A model generated the notes under the pieces. The model was given only the letters and a program-made list of their open reading frames with translations, had not been told where the DNA came from and searched no databases. From positions 92,702 to 156,701 of the forward strand of contig JAVTVY010036974.1 in assembly GCA_036873755.1 (NCBI GenBank): DNA of 64,000 bases. The letters run 5' to 3'. This document shows positions 43,530-52,623 of the stretch, piece after piece. A program made the position numbers and the translations under genes. Position 1 is the first letter of the stretch. The number at the start of each line of letters is the position of its first letter. Origin of the DNA: Hanleya hanleyi. Taxonomy: Eukaryota > Mollusca > Polyplacophora > Lepidopleurida > Hanleyidae.

Positions 43530-44640
43530 ACTGCTATCACAGCCCTTGTGGACCCGGAAAAGGCCTTTGCCAGCGTATGGAGAGTGAGCCTCATGGTTAA
43601 CATCCAGGAACTTGGAATCATCACCACATTGTGGAATTCGATAGATTCTTCCAGTCCACCAGAGCTGCTTTTGGCTACATAGACGTTGATGAGGGTCCTC
43701 TATTCCAGAAGAATAATAAAGGCAAAAAACAAGTTCGCAGATAATGACAGTCGATTCGCACAGGCATAGACCTAGCCAGACTCCAATTAGAGATACTTGG
43801 TACTGTCCTCTTGGTGTTTGGATGATGTAGATCAAGATCGATGTTGTGAAAACCCTCAGCTAAAGCGGGACTCCTAATTGTATTGAAGCCAACAGTTCAC
43901 CGCAAATCGAGCAGGGCACAACACTCTTAAAATACAAGGGCCTGGCTATCCTTAACTGAAGGTCTGATCAACCTATTTGCTATCCTCGTTAGGTCATACA
44001 ACGAGAAGGCCAGGCTCGATGATATCCAACGAAGGATACTGGCCCTCTGCCTGGGACTCGTCGTGTGGCAAGGATGCCATGGAGGCAGATGCAGGTGTAC
44101 TCCCAATTGACTAGAGAAGGAAGAAGATATCCACAAAATACACTAGCGAACCAATCAAATAACTACGAGATCAATGGCGGAGCTTTCCGCGAGAGCGTCA
44201 TCTGTCAGTATGCGATGCAGATAGATGCAACAGATACAGAGCAACCGACGTGCGTAATAGACGTGACCCAGATGAAAATCAAATCAGCGGAGACTCATTT
44301 GACTCGACAGGCTTATTGAATGGTCCAAGTTTGGGTCCTTCAAGGATCGTTCTAAACAGGGGGCCAAGAAATTCATCTAACAGGAACTAGAACAAATCCA
44401 TTTTTGGATCCACATGCGGTGCACGTGCAGCTATTTACATCTCCACGAAAAGAGTATCACCATCACCCACCCTGTAACAGATGAAGCTGAAGATGCAGTG
44501 GTCGCCCAGCCATGCAAACAGATATCCCTGAAAACGAACATGCAGATTTGTTTGCAAATGAGGCTGCAAATCTTGCTAGAATTGTAGAGACAATCAAGAA
44601 TATATTCACCCAGGCGACCTCAGCAATACAACGAGATCAC
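43530..44640 (+). pseudogene. decayed LINE with RNase H (Jockey/I-like)
   Basis: Reverse-transcriptase motif TALVDPEKAFASVW (43530-43590); RIQ/DIQRRILALCLG (about 44020-44055) and MEADAGVLPI (about 44078-44108) typical of the region between reverse transcriptase and RNase H in Jockey-like LINEs; RNase H motif PENEHADLFANEAANL (about 44527-44575). Many frameshifts and stops; no target duplication found. Confidence 0.6.
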
Positions 44641-45560
44641 ATGGCGCATGCAAGGGACCCAGGCGTCTCGTTCTGGGAAATCTCCATGCCTCTAGTTCTT
44701 CTCGTTTTGGGTACAGTGTTCCACTCCGGGCTGCGCATGCGCAGTCCTACTCCCTCCTCAGGGCGAAAACATGGGTCCAGACGTCTCATTCTCTGAAATT
44801 CCTATACATCTAGGCCCTCTATACCACGGTACTGCGTTCCACATGCCCAATCGAACTCCAAACACAATTTTCCACGTGTTCAGGCCTCTCCTTTGGTGTA
44901 ATCGCCAGGTCACTAGGCCCTCTAGTTCTCGGTACAGCCTTCCGGTACCGGTTGCACATGCGCAGCCCTTCTCTCCTCCTTACGCTACCATAGTTCGAAA
45001 GCCTGGTCCAGGCGTCTCGTTGGTTGAAATCCCCTTGTCTCTAGTCCCTCTTGTTCTCGGTACAGCGTTCCACTTCCGCTTGCGTAAGCGCAGATCTATT
45101 CCCCTTCCCACACTACTCTAGGACGGGAGACTTAGTCTAAGTGCCTCTTATGGTGACATCCCTATGTCTCTCGTCTCTTCCGTTCGCGGTACGGCGTTCC
45201 ACTTACACTTGCATATATTTCCCTCTCCACACTACACTACGGAGTAAGCCTGGCTCCCGGCATCTCATAGGGCCAAATACCCTTTGTTTCCAAGCCCTCT
45301 GGTTCTGGGTACAGCGTGCCATTTCTGATTGCTCATGCGCAGCCCTACTCCCCTTCCCCACACTACTCTTAAGTTGAAATCCCCGGTCCAGGCGTCTCGT
45401 TTGATGAAATACTCATGTCTCTAGTCCCTCTGGTTGTCGATTCTGCGTTCTACTTCCGCTTCCGCATGTGCAGCTACAGTCCATTCATCAAGCTACTGTG
45501 GGGCGAAAGCCTAGCCCAAGCTTCTCCTTGAGTGAAACACCCATGTCTCTAGTGTAGTCC
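44640..45560. repeat. degenerate minisatellite with NRF1-like palindromes
   Basis: About seven units of roughly 110-130 bp containing CTAGTCCCTCT-GTT-TCGGTACAGCGTTCCACTT-type segments and TGCGCATGCGCA-like sequences (best at 44732-44743). Highly diverged copies; no coding. Confidence 0.7.
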
Positions 45561-46225
45561 CTCCTGTTCGCTGAATAGGAAATGTGGATAAATGTGGAGT
45601 TGCGCAGGACAATGTGCATTCCCACGCTCCTATGCATGCGTACTCGAAAGCTCGCATAAAGCCAATACGCATGCGCAGTTGCGCCGAATTGCACATTTTC
45701 TACTACTGTGGAGTTACGCATTCAATATGCAGTCCATATATTTGTTTCATATGACTACTCCGGCAACTTTTTCCACCACCCTGAATATGGTTAGATTCTA
45801 CTGTTGGACGTTTCGTCCCGGAGGCTTGCTCTCTGTAAAAATCATTGTGATAGTATTCTTGTGAAAGGTAAATGTGGTGGAGAATGAAGCACTTGTGCCT
45901 CACAGGATGTTCTGAATACGAACATGTACTCTATTAATACTCACTAGTTTGGGCCGTTTCTTCTATCTAACGGTCACATAGTTCATTATTTCCCATCAGA
46001 TTACTTGATTGGGCTATTACATCCTAGCTCGTAAATATTTTAATCTAATACCGCCCGAGCCGGTGCTAGGGACCGTGTGGTCATGCCGTTCAAGATGTTA
46101 ACATTTATATAGATCTTCAAACACAATATACAATGTACATATACATAACGGCCGCGACTTTACAAAAAAACTCTAATATTCACGAGACATATTACGAGAC
46201 AGTTCGGTTGTCACACACACACAGT
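45561..46225. other. no recognisable feature
   Basis: One further GCGCATGCGCAG at about 45668. No gene or repeat ends supported. Confidence 0.4.
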
Positions 46226-46530
46226 TCAACTTTTTAATTCCCACCGGAGATAGCGAACTCCTGAACACGGCCTGCTCTGCACACAGTCCAATGGTACCCG
46301 TTAATCAACGTAATGTCCGGTCACGACCTGTAGCGTCTGTGCCGTACATCTAAACTCCATCCAGTGGCGAACAGTAATTCAACTTTTTAATTCCCACCGG
46401 AGATAGCGAACTCCTGAACACGACCTGTTCTGCACACAGTCCAATGGTACCCGTTCATCAATGTAATGTCCGGTCACGACCTGTAGCGTCTGTGCCGTAC
46501 ATCTAAACCCCATCCAGTGGCGAACAATAA
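46226..46530. repeat. two-copy tandem duplication, about 153 bp
   Basis: TTCAACTTTTTAATTCCCACC...CATCCAGTGGCGAACA occurs at 46226 and again at 46379, about 96% identical by eye. Confidence 0.85.
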
Positions 46531-47150
46531 TTCCGACCCAAACAGTTCCAACCGAACACACAAAACAGGTTGTGGTTTACAAGACCAAACACATACAAAC
46601 ACAGAGTCTCCGAGGTTGGAGTCGTCCACATCCCGCTGGCCTTTGGAAGAGACTAACGATATACAGAATTAAACCACAGCTGAACAACTCGCAATAGATT
46701 TTGCACACGACACCACAGAACCACAACCTGTTTGACCGGTTTGTACAGTTAACGCAAATAACGAATCATATACGTTCTATGATGCGCAAAAATTATGTAT
46801 TAGCTTGGTCTCCACGTGTTACAGTTCTATACTGCAACATTGTTTTAATAAGCAGAATATGCAGTTCCGTATAGCTCATAATAATACATGTTCCACAATC
46901 AAAATATATCTTCCTACTAATATACAAATGATCCACAAGCTCTGCGTGTGCAAATCATGTATACCTTCACATGGTATCAGTATGTGGACCGAACCAGAAG
47001 AAGTCAATTCTAAAATCAGACTACTTAATCACCTGTCCGGATACCAATCCGTGACAAATACGAAATCAGTATATTTGCTTGTAGGGGCATGCAACACTTG
47101 TCAGCACACCGGCATATTTTCATCACACTTATGTTGCGTTTAAGGATGGA
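46531..47150. other. no recognisable feature
   Basis: AT-rich with one 112-codon frame (46805-47143) that I cannot relate to any protein. Confidence 0.35.
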
Positions 47151-47470
47151 GAAAAGTTTGCTTTTTTCTTCTTTTCTACATAGAAAAGTGAATAAACCCT
47201 ATTTTATTTCATATCAGACTATTATTTACTAATTTATCGTGCAGTTTTTGCGAAGAAAGAACAAAAATAAAAAATTCGAAAATTCTAACCGAAAAATTGT
47301 CAAAAAAATGCTCTTTTCGAAAATGACGTTTCTGTGACGTCATCATGGTGGCCATCTTGGATTATTTTACATTTTCTCATAGAGCTTGACTCAAAGATAT
47401 AGTGTGGTAAGTTTCAGTTCTCTAGCCTTAGCGATAGCGAAAATATATAGGGGGTACTTTCCGCCATCCA
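47150..47470. mobile_element. piggyBac-type MITE fragment, inverted
   Basis: Right-to-left copy of the family at 20701 (paired GTGACGTCA-type CRE and GGCCATCTTGG around 47330-47360), lacking TTAA ends; it abuts E3. Confidence 0.55.
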
Positions 47471-47498
47471 TTTGTATTACCAGACTACAAATACGGTT

Positions 47499-48340
47499 AG
47501 TAGTATGTCCACGGCATTTAAACTCATATTGACCTACTTATTTGTTCCCCCGGGTAAAATTTAAGGGGGAACTTTGTGAGGCTCTCTACGGGTGGGGTAT
47601 GTGGCACAGCTCTTGGTGGGAACTTTTCAACATCCGGAAAGTACACATAAACTGATGACGTCATCACGTTTATTCTTCCGCGGTGATGCGGTCTGGCGGC
47701 GATGCGGTCGCGGGAAAAAGCTTCCGCGGAGAAAAAGTAGTCCCTAGACTTCAAATACGCTGCATGGTCCGATTGGGTCGAGTGAGGTATCAAAGTGAAG
47801 CATTCGTGAAGGGGCATCCAGTCATGGGTGGGTGCATGTAAAATTAGGATTTTTTCCCGAAACTATAAAAAGCGGAATACGGACTTTACCCCTAAAATAG
47901 GGGAAAACACCTATCAACCCTAGCCAAAAGGGCTAATATCGGTCCCCGGGCTTATTGGAACCTGCCTATCCAGTCAATGGGTGCATGTAAAATTAGGATT
48001 TTTTCCCGAAACTATAAAAAGCGGAATACGGACTTTACCCCTAAAATAGGGGAAAACCTCTATCACCTCTAGCCAAAAGGGCTAATATTGGTCCCCGGGC
48101 TTATCGGGGCCTGCCTATCAAGTCAATGGGGTGGGTGCATGTAAAATTAGGAATTTTTTTTCGAAACTATAGAAAGCGGAATACGGACTTTACCCCTATC
48201 AACCCTAGCCAAAAGGGCTAATATCGGTCCCCGGGCTTATCGAGGCCTGCCTATCAAGTCAATGGGGTGAGTGCATGTAAAATTAGGATTGTTTCCCGAA
48301 ACTATAAAAAGCGGAACACGGACTTTACCCCTACAATAGG
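47499..48340. repeat. E3 left terminus and 160-bp subterminal units
   Basis: Outer 320 bp contain TGACGTCA (47656) and CCGCGG-GATGCGGTC blocks also seen in E1 (10670-10900). A 70-bp module (47770-47845) is nearly identical to E2 32330-32400. Then four units of about 150-165 bp (from 47830, 47990, 48140 and 48270), each with ACTATAAAAAGCGGAA-ACGGAC and CCCCGGGCTTAT. Confidence 0.85.
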
Positions 48341-49100
48341 GGTCTGTATTATACAATATACGGGAAAATGCCTGTATGGGGGGAGGGGAGATCACATTTT
48401 TGGGGGGGGGCTTTACTATGGCTTGTGGGGTCTCGTTTTTCTCGTCTCGCCAAGAAAATGGCAATGAAAAGGGTCCCAGAGGGAATCGGTGAAATTTTTG
48501 GGAAAAGTACCGGGTAGGCCTGTATATAGGCCTATAGGCTGGCTATATGGGGGTATAGGTTCAACCTGGGAAATTCACACACGTTCATTGTGATATGGGT
48601 TGCTTGGATTTGTTTTTCACGTCTAGTCATTTAGAACACGATGGGAAGGGTCTCGGTGCGCAACGGTGAAATTTTTGGAAAAGTACCATATAGCCCATAT
48701 AGTCCCATACTGGCTATATGGGGGTATAGGTTCAACCTTGGAAATTCACACACGTTCATTGTGATATGGGCTGTTTGGATTTGTTTTTCACGTCTCGTCA
48801 TTTAGAACACGATGGAAAGGGTCGCGGAGCGAAACGGTGAAATTTTTGGAAAAGTTCACCGAGGCCTGGGTAGGCCCATAGGCCTATACTGCATGGCTAT
48901 GGGGGAATAGGCCCATACGGAGTGGACGTTTTGGGGTCTAGGTGAGCCCCTAATGATCCTATGATGTCGTATGAGGTCTTATTTTGAAGCTCTCGTGGAG
49001 GAGCATCCCACTGGACTAATGGTTCGTCCGTTTTCAATAGTCTGCGCATGCGCAGTCTGGCCGTAGTATAGAAAGCGGGCATGTTGGGGGGTATGTGGGT
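48341..49100. repeat. E3 inner tandem repeats, left arm
   Basis: Three units with a period of about 171-178 bp (GGTGAAATTTTTGG at 48489, 48666 and 48837; CTATATGGGGGTATAGGTTCA; TTCACACACGTTCATTGTG). Followed by a block similar to the E2 181-bp unit (GTCTAGGTGAGCCCCTAATG, 48937) with TGCGCATGCGCA at 49043. Confidence 0.75.
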
Positions 49101-49690
49101 GTGTGTTTGGGGTAGAGATGGACCACTATGGGTCCGAATGGGTCGTGGAAGGTGTCAAAGTGAAGCTTGTGTGGGTTAGAGTCAGAATGGTGTGTTTTTA
49201 AGTGCAAGTCGCGTCAATCTGCGCATGCGCAGTTGGTTGTAGTAAGTACAGTGGTCATTTTGGGGCAGTACAGGAAGGTATTTGGGGTAGAGATGGACCA
49301 TCCTTGGTTCAATGCGTACAGGAAGGTGTCATGTTGTAGCTCTCGGGGTGTAGACTTCGATTTGAGGGATGTCCACGTCATCTGTGACGTCATCGATGAC
49401 GTCATCGGTACGAGTAGTAGCGAAAGTGGACATTTTGGGGCAGTGAAGGAAGGTATTTGGTGTAGAGAGGGACCATCCTTGGTCCGAATGCGTCGTGTGA
49501 GGTGTCATTTTGTAGCTCTTGGGGTGTAGACTCCGATTTGAGGGATGTTCACGTCATCTGTCACTTCACTGATGACGTCATCAGTACGAGTAGTAGCCAA
49601 AGTGGACATTTTGGGGCAGTGAAGGAAGGTATTTGGTGTAGAGAGGGACCATCCTTGGTCCGAATGCGTCGTATGAGGTGTCATCTTGTA
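49100..49690. promoter_or_regulatory. CRE-rich tandem repeats, left arm
   Basis: Three units of about 179 bp (from 49250, 49430 and 49610) with GGACATTTTGGGGCAGT, GGACCATCCTTGGTCC and TGACGTCA palindromes (49385 and 49397 in the best unit). Mirrored at 53573-54000 in the right arm. No gene. Enhancer-like character is inferred. Confidence 0.6.
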
Positions 49691-49880
49691 GCAACGCCCG
49701 CCAACGCCAAGCTTAACGTTTCAACGCCCTGGTGAAATAGCTCAGAAGTTCTGATTTTCTAGATATTCCATGGAATTGTCACTAATTCTTCGAAATGCAG
49801 ACGCCTTAACGCTCTAACATAACGCCTTGACGCCATGATATAGACCGGAGAGAGAACAACAACAACAACAAGGATGACAC
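49690..49880. repeat. AACGCC iteron module, left arm outer copy
   Basis: Repeated AACGCC/TAACGC words (49690-49730 and 49800-49835) around CCCTGGTGAAATAGCTCAGAAG. A paralogous module lies upstream of the C2H2 gene (50755-50920), and the right-arm copy is 53385-53560. Confidence 0.65.
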
Positions 49881-49941
49881 ATGAGAGAACAACAACAACA
49901 AGAAGTTTTTTCATATAGTTTATTTTCCCCAATGTTACATC

Positions 49942-49973
49942 ATACCCACGCTGGGGGAGCCGCGTTGGGTATG
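49942..49973 (-). repeat. conserved GGCTCCCCCAGC hairpin, E3 left arm
   Basis: Arms ATACCCA-ACGC / GCG-TGGGTAT around the core GGCTCCCCCA (minus). In the right arm the deletion junction (about 53262) removed the 5' stem and left the 3' half. Confidence 0.75.
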
Positions 49974-50123
49974 TTTACAACTCAAAAAGACTCTTGCCCA
50001 ATCAGAGGCCACCATTTGCATCTGTCATATTCGTTCCTGTCCGTTAGATGTATTCTTGTCCAATCAGAAGTCGCCATTTCAGAAAGTTCCATCTTCGGCC
50101 ATGTTCGCTCTGAAACGTTTATT

Positions 50124-50696
50124 CTAATCATCGCCGGACAGGCCTGGATATTCTTCGGGCAGCATGTCCTGAAACGGTTGTTTGCGCATTCTGATCGCAT
50201 TTTCCAGGGCCTCGGTGGGTGGTAGCCCCATAGCCTCTTCCAAGTGACGCTTGGTCTTCATGATGGACCTGTGCGTGGGATCGCCTTTCATTTCAAGCGG
50301 TAGTAAGGTATACTGTTCATAGATCGCCATGGCTGTTTTCCTGATGCGGGGGCGCATTTGGGTGTACGTCTGTTGTAAATTATCCTCTCCGGCGTCTTCG
50401 ATCGCTGCAGCGTAAGTATTGATAGCTGCTGTCACAATACGATCCCAGAAGGTAGGTTCTGCCTCACTTTCCACGGACGTATGCTGACTATCTGAGGTCA
50501 AGCTCTCCGTATCACTAGATAGACTCTCAGCAATCTCTGTTTCGGTATCAGTCGATACACTCTCAGCAGTCTCTGTATCAGCATCCGCCTCAACGGACTC
50601 CTCGGAGTCTTCAATCCCATGTATATTTTTCTGGTGTCGCATCATATCGTAATGTCTGGTGAACGTGCGTTCGCACTCAGAGCAAGTATAAGCCAT
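50124..50696 (-). CDS. C2H2 zinc-finger protein with acidic linker, E3
   Basis: 190 residues from ATG 50696, chosen because a TATAAAAG box lies at 50750-50743, about 50 bp upstream; the frame also opens further up. One C2H2 finger at residues about 4-27 (CSECERTF...HQKNIH), then a Ser/Glu/Thr-rich acidic region (about 30-85), then a helical domain ending PTHRSIMKTKRHLEEAMG...ALENAIRMRKQPFQDML. The finger resembles that of the neighbouring ATPase, and the C-terminal domain resembles that of the 101-residue protein next to it. DNA-binding role likely; target unknown. Confidence 0.7.
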   Translation of the reverse strand: MAYTCSECERTFTRHYDMMRHQKNIHGIEDSEESVEADADTETAESVSTDTETEIAESLSSDTESLTSDSQHTSVESEAEPTFWDRIVTAAINTYAAAIEDAGEDNLQQTYTQMRPRIRKTAMAIYEQYTLLPLEMKGDPTHRSIMKTKRHLEEAMGLPPTEALENAIRMRKQPFQDMLPEEYPGLSGDD

Positions 50697-50742
50697 GTTG
50701 ACGGTTGAACGTCGACTGTGCGTGTTTTTGGAAATACGCTCG

Positions 50743-50750
50743 CTTTTATA
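50743..50750 (-). promoter_or_regulatory. TATA box of the E3 C2H2 gene
   Basis: TATAAAAG on minus, about 50 bp before the ATG at 50696, the same spacing as in E1 and E2. Confidence 0.6.
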
Positions 50751-50754
50751 GACA

Positions 50755-50920
50755 GTAACGCCCATCAACGCTTAGCTTAACGCTTCAACACCCTGGTGAA
50801 TTAGCTCAGAAGCTCTGATTTCCATGGAATTGACACCAATTCATCGAAATGCAGTGACGCCCGTCAACGCCCGTCGTTACGCCGTAACGCCCGTCTCAAC
50901 GCCTTAACACATTTTCTTAA
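50755..50920. repeat. AACGCC iteron module, upstream of the C2H2 gene
   Basis: At least eight AACGCC/ACGCCC words (for example 50757-50795 and 50857-50910), including CGCCCGTCAACGCCCGTC. Similar words occur at the centre of E3 (52246-52266 and 52460-52485). Confidence 0.65.
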
Positions 50921-50924
50921 CCCT

Positions 50925-51230
50925 TTAACGTCGTTTAATGATGCGTTCGAACAAATGTTTCTTTTGTGCTATTGCTCTGACATACGCCGCTTTCCAGTTC
51001 ATGCCCGAGGTTTTCAACATGGACGCTGTTCTTTCAATTTCCATATGGACTGGGTCCTTATCCAACAATTTCATATGGGTCAGTAAGTCGGCATACCGCT
51101 GACGTAAAGCCCGTCGTAGTCTGGGTGCCAATCTGTTATGGGCTAAAATTGCGGCTTCCTCTTTCGTATACCCTTTGCGTTGAAACTTGTTTTCTGTGAC
51201 CTCCAACTTTCTTTGAACAAATCCTTCCAT
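50925..51230 (-). CDS. 101-residue helical basic protein, E3
   Basis: Begins MEGFVQRKLEV. Lys/Arg-rich and helical (LAPRLRRALRQRYADLL). The C-terminal 50 residues (DPVHMEIERTASMLKTSGMNWKAAYVRAIAQ...KHLFERII) match the C-terminal domain of the C2H2 protein in pattern: DPxH, I..T...L, G, A...AI...K..F. It overlaps the extended ATPase frame by about 88 nt in another frame. Function unknown; a shared dimerisation or DNA-bound assembly domain is a guess. Confidence 0.6.
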   Translation of the reverse strand: MEGFVQRKLEVTENKFQRKGYTKEEAAILAHNRLAPRLRRALRQRYADLLTHMKLLDKDPVHMEIERTASMLKTSGMNWKAAYVRAIAQKKHLFERIIKRR

Positions 51231-52104
51231 AGCCTCGAGTTCACATTATGTTCTTCAACCTCGGGTTGGTCCTTCACGGTTGGGTGATATTCCGGGACTG
51301 GTGGTATGAAGAAGGCCCGCTGTACGGGGGTGGGTTGCTGCTTCACCAAATGTGGACTCGGTGGATGGTGTAGGGGCTGTGGTGATCCCTCGCCGGGTAG
51401 CAGGTGGGTCGTCAGCCGGCGATCTTTGGGGGTATGGGCTTTTAAATCTAAGAACAGTAGCCGTACGGACGACTTGTCGCTTCTTGAAACGCCTGCATGA
51501 AATGGTCGATGTTCTGAGGATAAATTCGACTACCAAACACACGAATTTGTGCTCTGTCGATGGGGTTGGAGAACAACACAAAGTATTGGCAGTTCGAGGC
51601 AATATCTCTGGACGCCTTGCCTTGAGGAAAGAGATTCTGGGTCAAATAGATGACGGACAGATTGCGATGATGGGACCCTTTGGTGAATAGGTCGGCGATT
51701 TTCGAATTGTCCTTGGCCGCATTCATCAGATCATCCAGCACTACCACGTTGGTCTGCTCGGGGTCAAAGTAATACGGTTCGTCTATGTCGTGAGGAATCC
51801 CTGGGACGAAACTCACATTCTGTAATCGTGTAGTTTCGTAGGCGGGCTGCCATTGGCTATAACACCAAACAACACGTGTCGGAGCTGGGGTTGCCACACT
51901 TTCCTCTAAGAACTTCATCACCCAGGACGTCTTTCCACATGCCGTAGGGCCACTCACCGTCATCGTATAGGGATGCTCTACTGCACTTGTTGGACCTATA
52001 GCGGGACTCGGCGGTGTCTCTTGGTTGTGTTTGCCTTGAATGTGCCTGAGCACACTATCGCGACGAGAGAAGGTTCTCTGACAGAACGTACACGTACACG
52101 ACAT
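51143..52104 (-). pseudogene. C2H2-zinc-finger/packaging-ATPase fusion, E3 left arm, one frameshift
   Basis: N-terminal C2H2 finger at residues about 4-26 (CTFCQRTF...HIQGKH), then the A32/FtsK-like ATPase: Walker A GPTACGKTS near residue 52, WCYSQWQ, Walker B VVVLDDLM near residue 125, LFTKGSHHRN, and sensor YLTQNLF. It would drive genome packaging into capsids. After SRPYGY (about 51455) a one-base shift is needed to reach the typical C-terminal LFLDLKAHTPKD...LLPGE, after which that frame runs a further 80 codons to 51143. If the shift is real the native enzyme is truncated near residue 218. Starts 50 nt after a TATAAG box. The ATPase is clearly a different lineage from the E1/E2 remnant. 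Confidence 0.8.
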
Positions 52105-52154
52105 GTTGATCTGTCGACCAATACATAAGGACTGATGAGGGACACATGTTCATT

Positions 52155-52345
52155 CTTATATGTACAGACACCACCACCAACACCACCACCACACACTACC
52201 ACACACACACACACACCACCACCACCACCACCGCCACCACAGGGCGTTGACGGGCGTCAACGCCCAGCGGTGGTGGTGGGAGCTCCCGTGTGGCAGAGTT
52301 CTTGGATCGGAGCTCTTGGAGCTCAAAACCGGAACTGACCTTTGA
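52155..52345. repeat. E3 centre, left: CAC/ACC microsatellite and TATA
   Basis: TATAAG at 52160-52155 (minus) serves the left ATPase. Bases 52166-52242 are CACCAC/ACACAC microsatellite, and 52244-52266 holds a GGGCGTTGACGGGCGTCAACGCCC palindrome-like word. All are mirrored on the other side. Confidence 0.7.
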
Positions 52346-52380
52346 CCCCTGCGCGCGCTAACAATACCGGATACAGGGGT
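52346..52380. promoter_or_regulatory. E3 axis of symmetry with facing GGTCA sites
   Basis: The two arms meet as TGACCTTTGACCCCTG, then a 22-nt unpaired spacer (52352-52373, CGCGCGCTAACAATACCGGA core), then CAGGGGTCAAAGGTCA. Facing DR1-like sites bracket the axis between the divergent ATPase promoters. Confidence 0.7.
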
Positions 52381-52381
52381 C

Positions 52382-52573
52382 AAAGGTCAGTTCCGGTTTT
52401 GAGCTCCAAGAGCTCCGATCCAAGAACTCTGCCACACGGGAGCTCCCACCACCACCACTGGGCGTTGACGCCCGTCAACGCTCGGTGGTGGCGGTGGTGG
52501 TGGTGGTGGTGGTGTGTGTGTGTGTGTGGTAGTGTGTGGTGGTGGTGTTGGTGGTGGTGTCTGTACATATAAG
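52382..52573. repeat. E3 centre, right: mirrored microsatellite and TATA
   Basis: Inverted copy of 52155-52345, with GTG/GGT microsatellite and TATAAG at 52568-52573 for the right ATPase (start 52624). Confidence 0.7.
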
Positions 52574-52623
52574 AATGAACATGTGTCCCTCATCAGTCCT
52601 TATGTATTGGTCGACAGATCAAC

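Noticed and set aside
46805..47143. 112-residue secreted protein
   Set aside because: No recognisable domain, no splice or promoter context; frame length is compatible with chance.
52160..52572. His-rich and Trp/Cys-rich small proteins at the E3 centre
   Set aside because: They are translations of the CAC/ACC microsatellite in various frames and are mirrored by symmetry.
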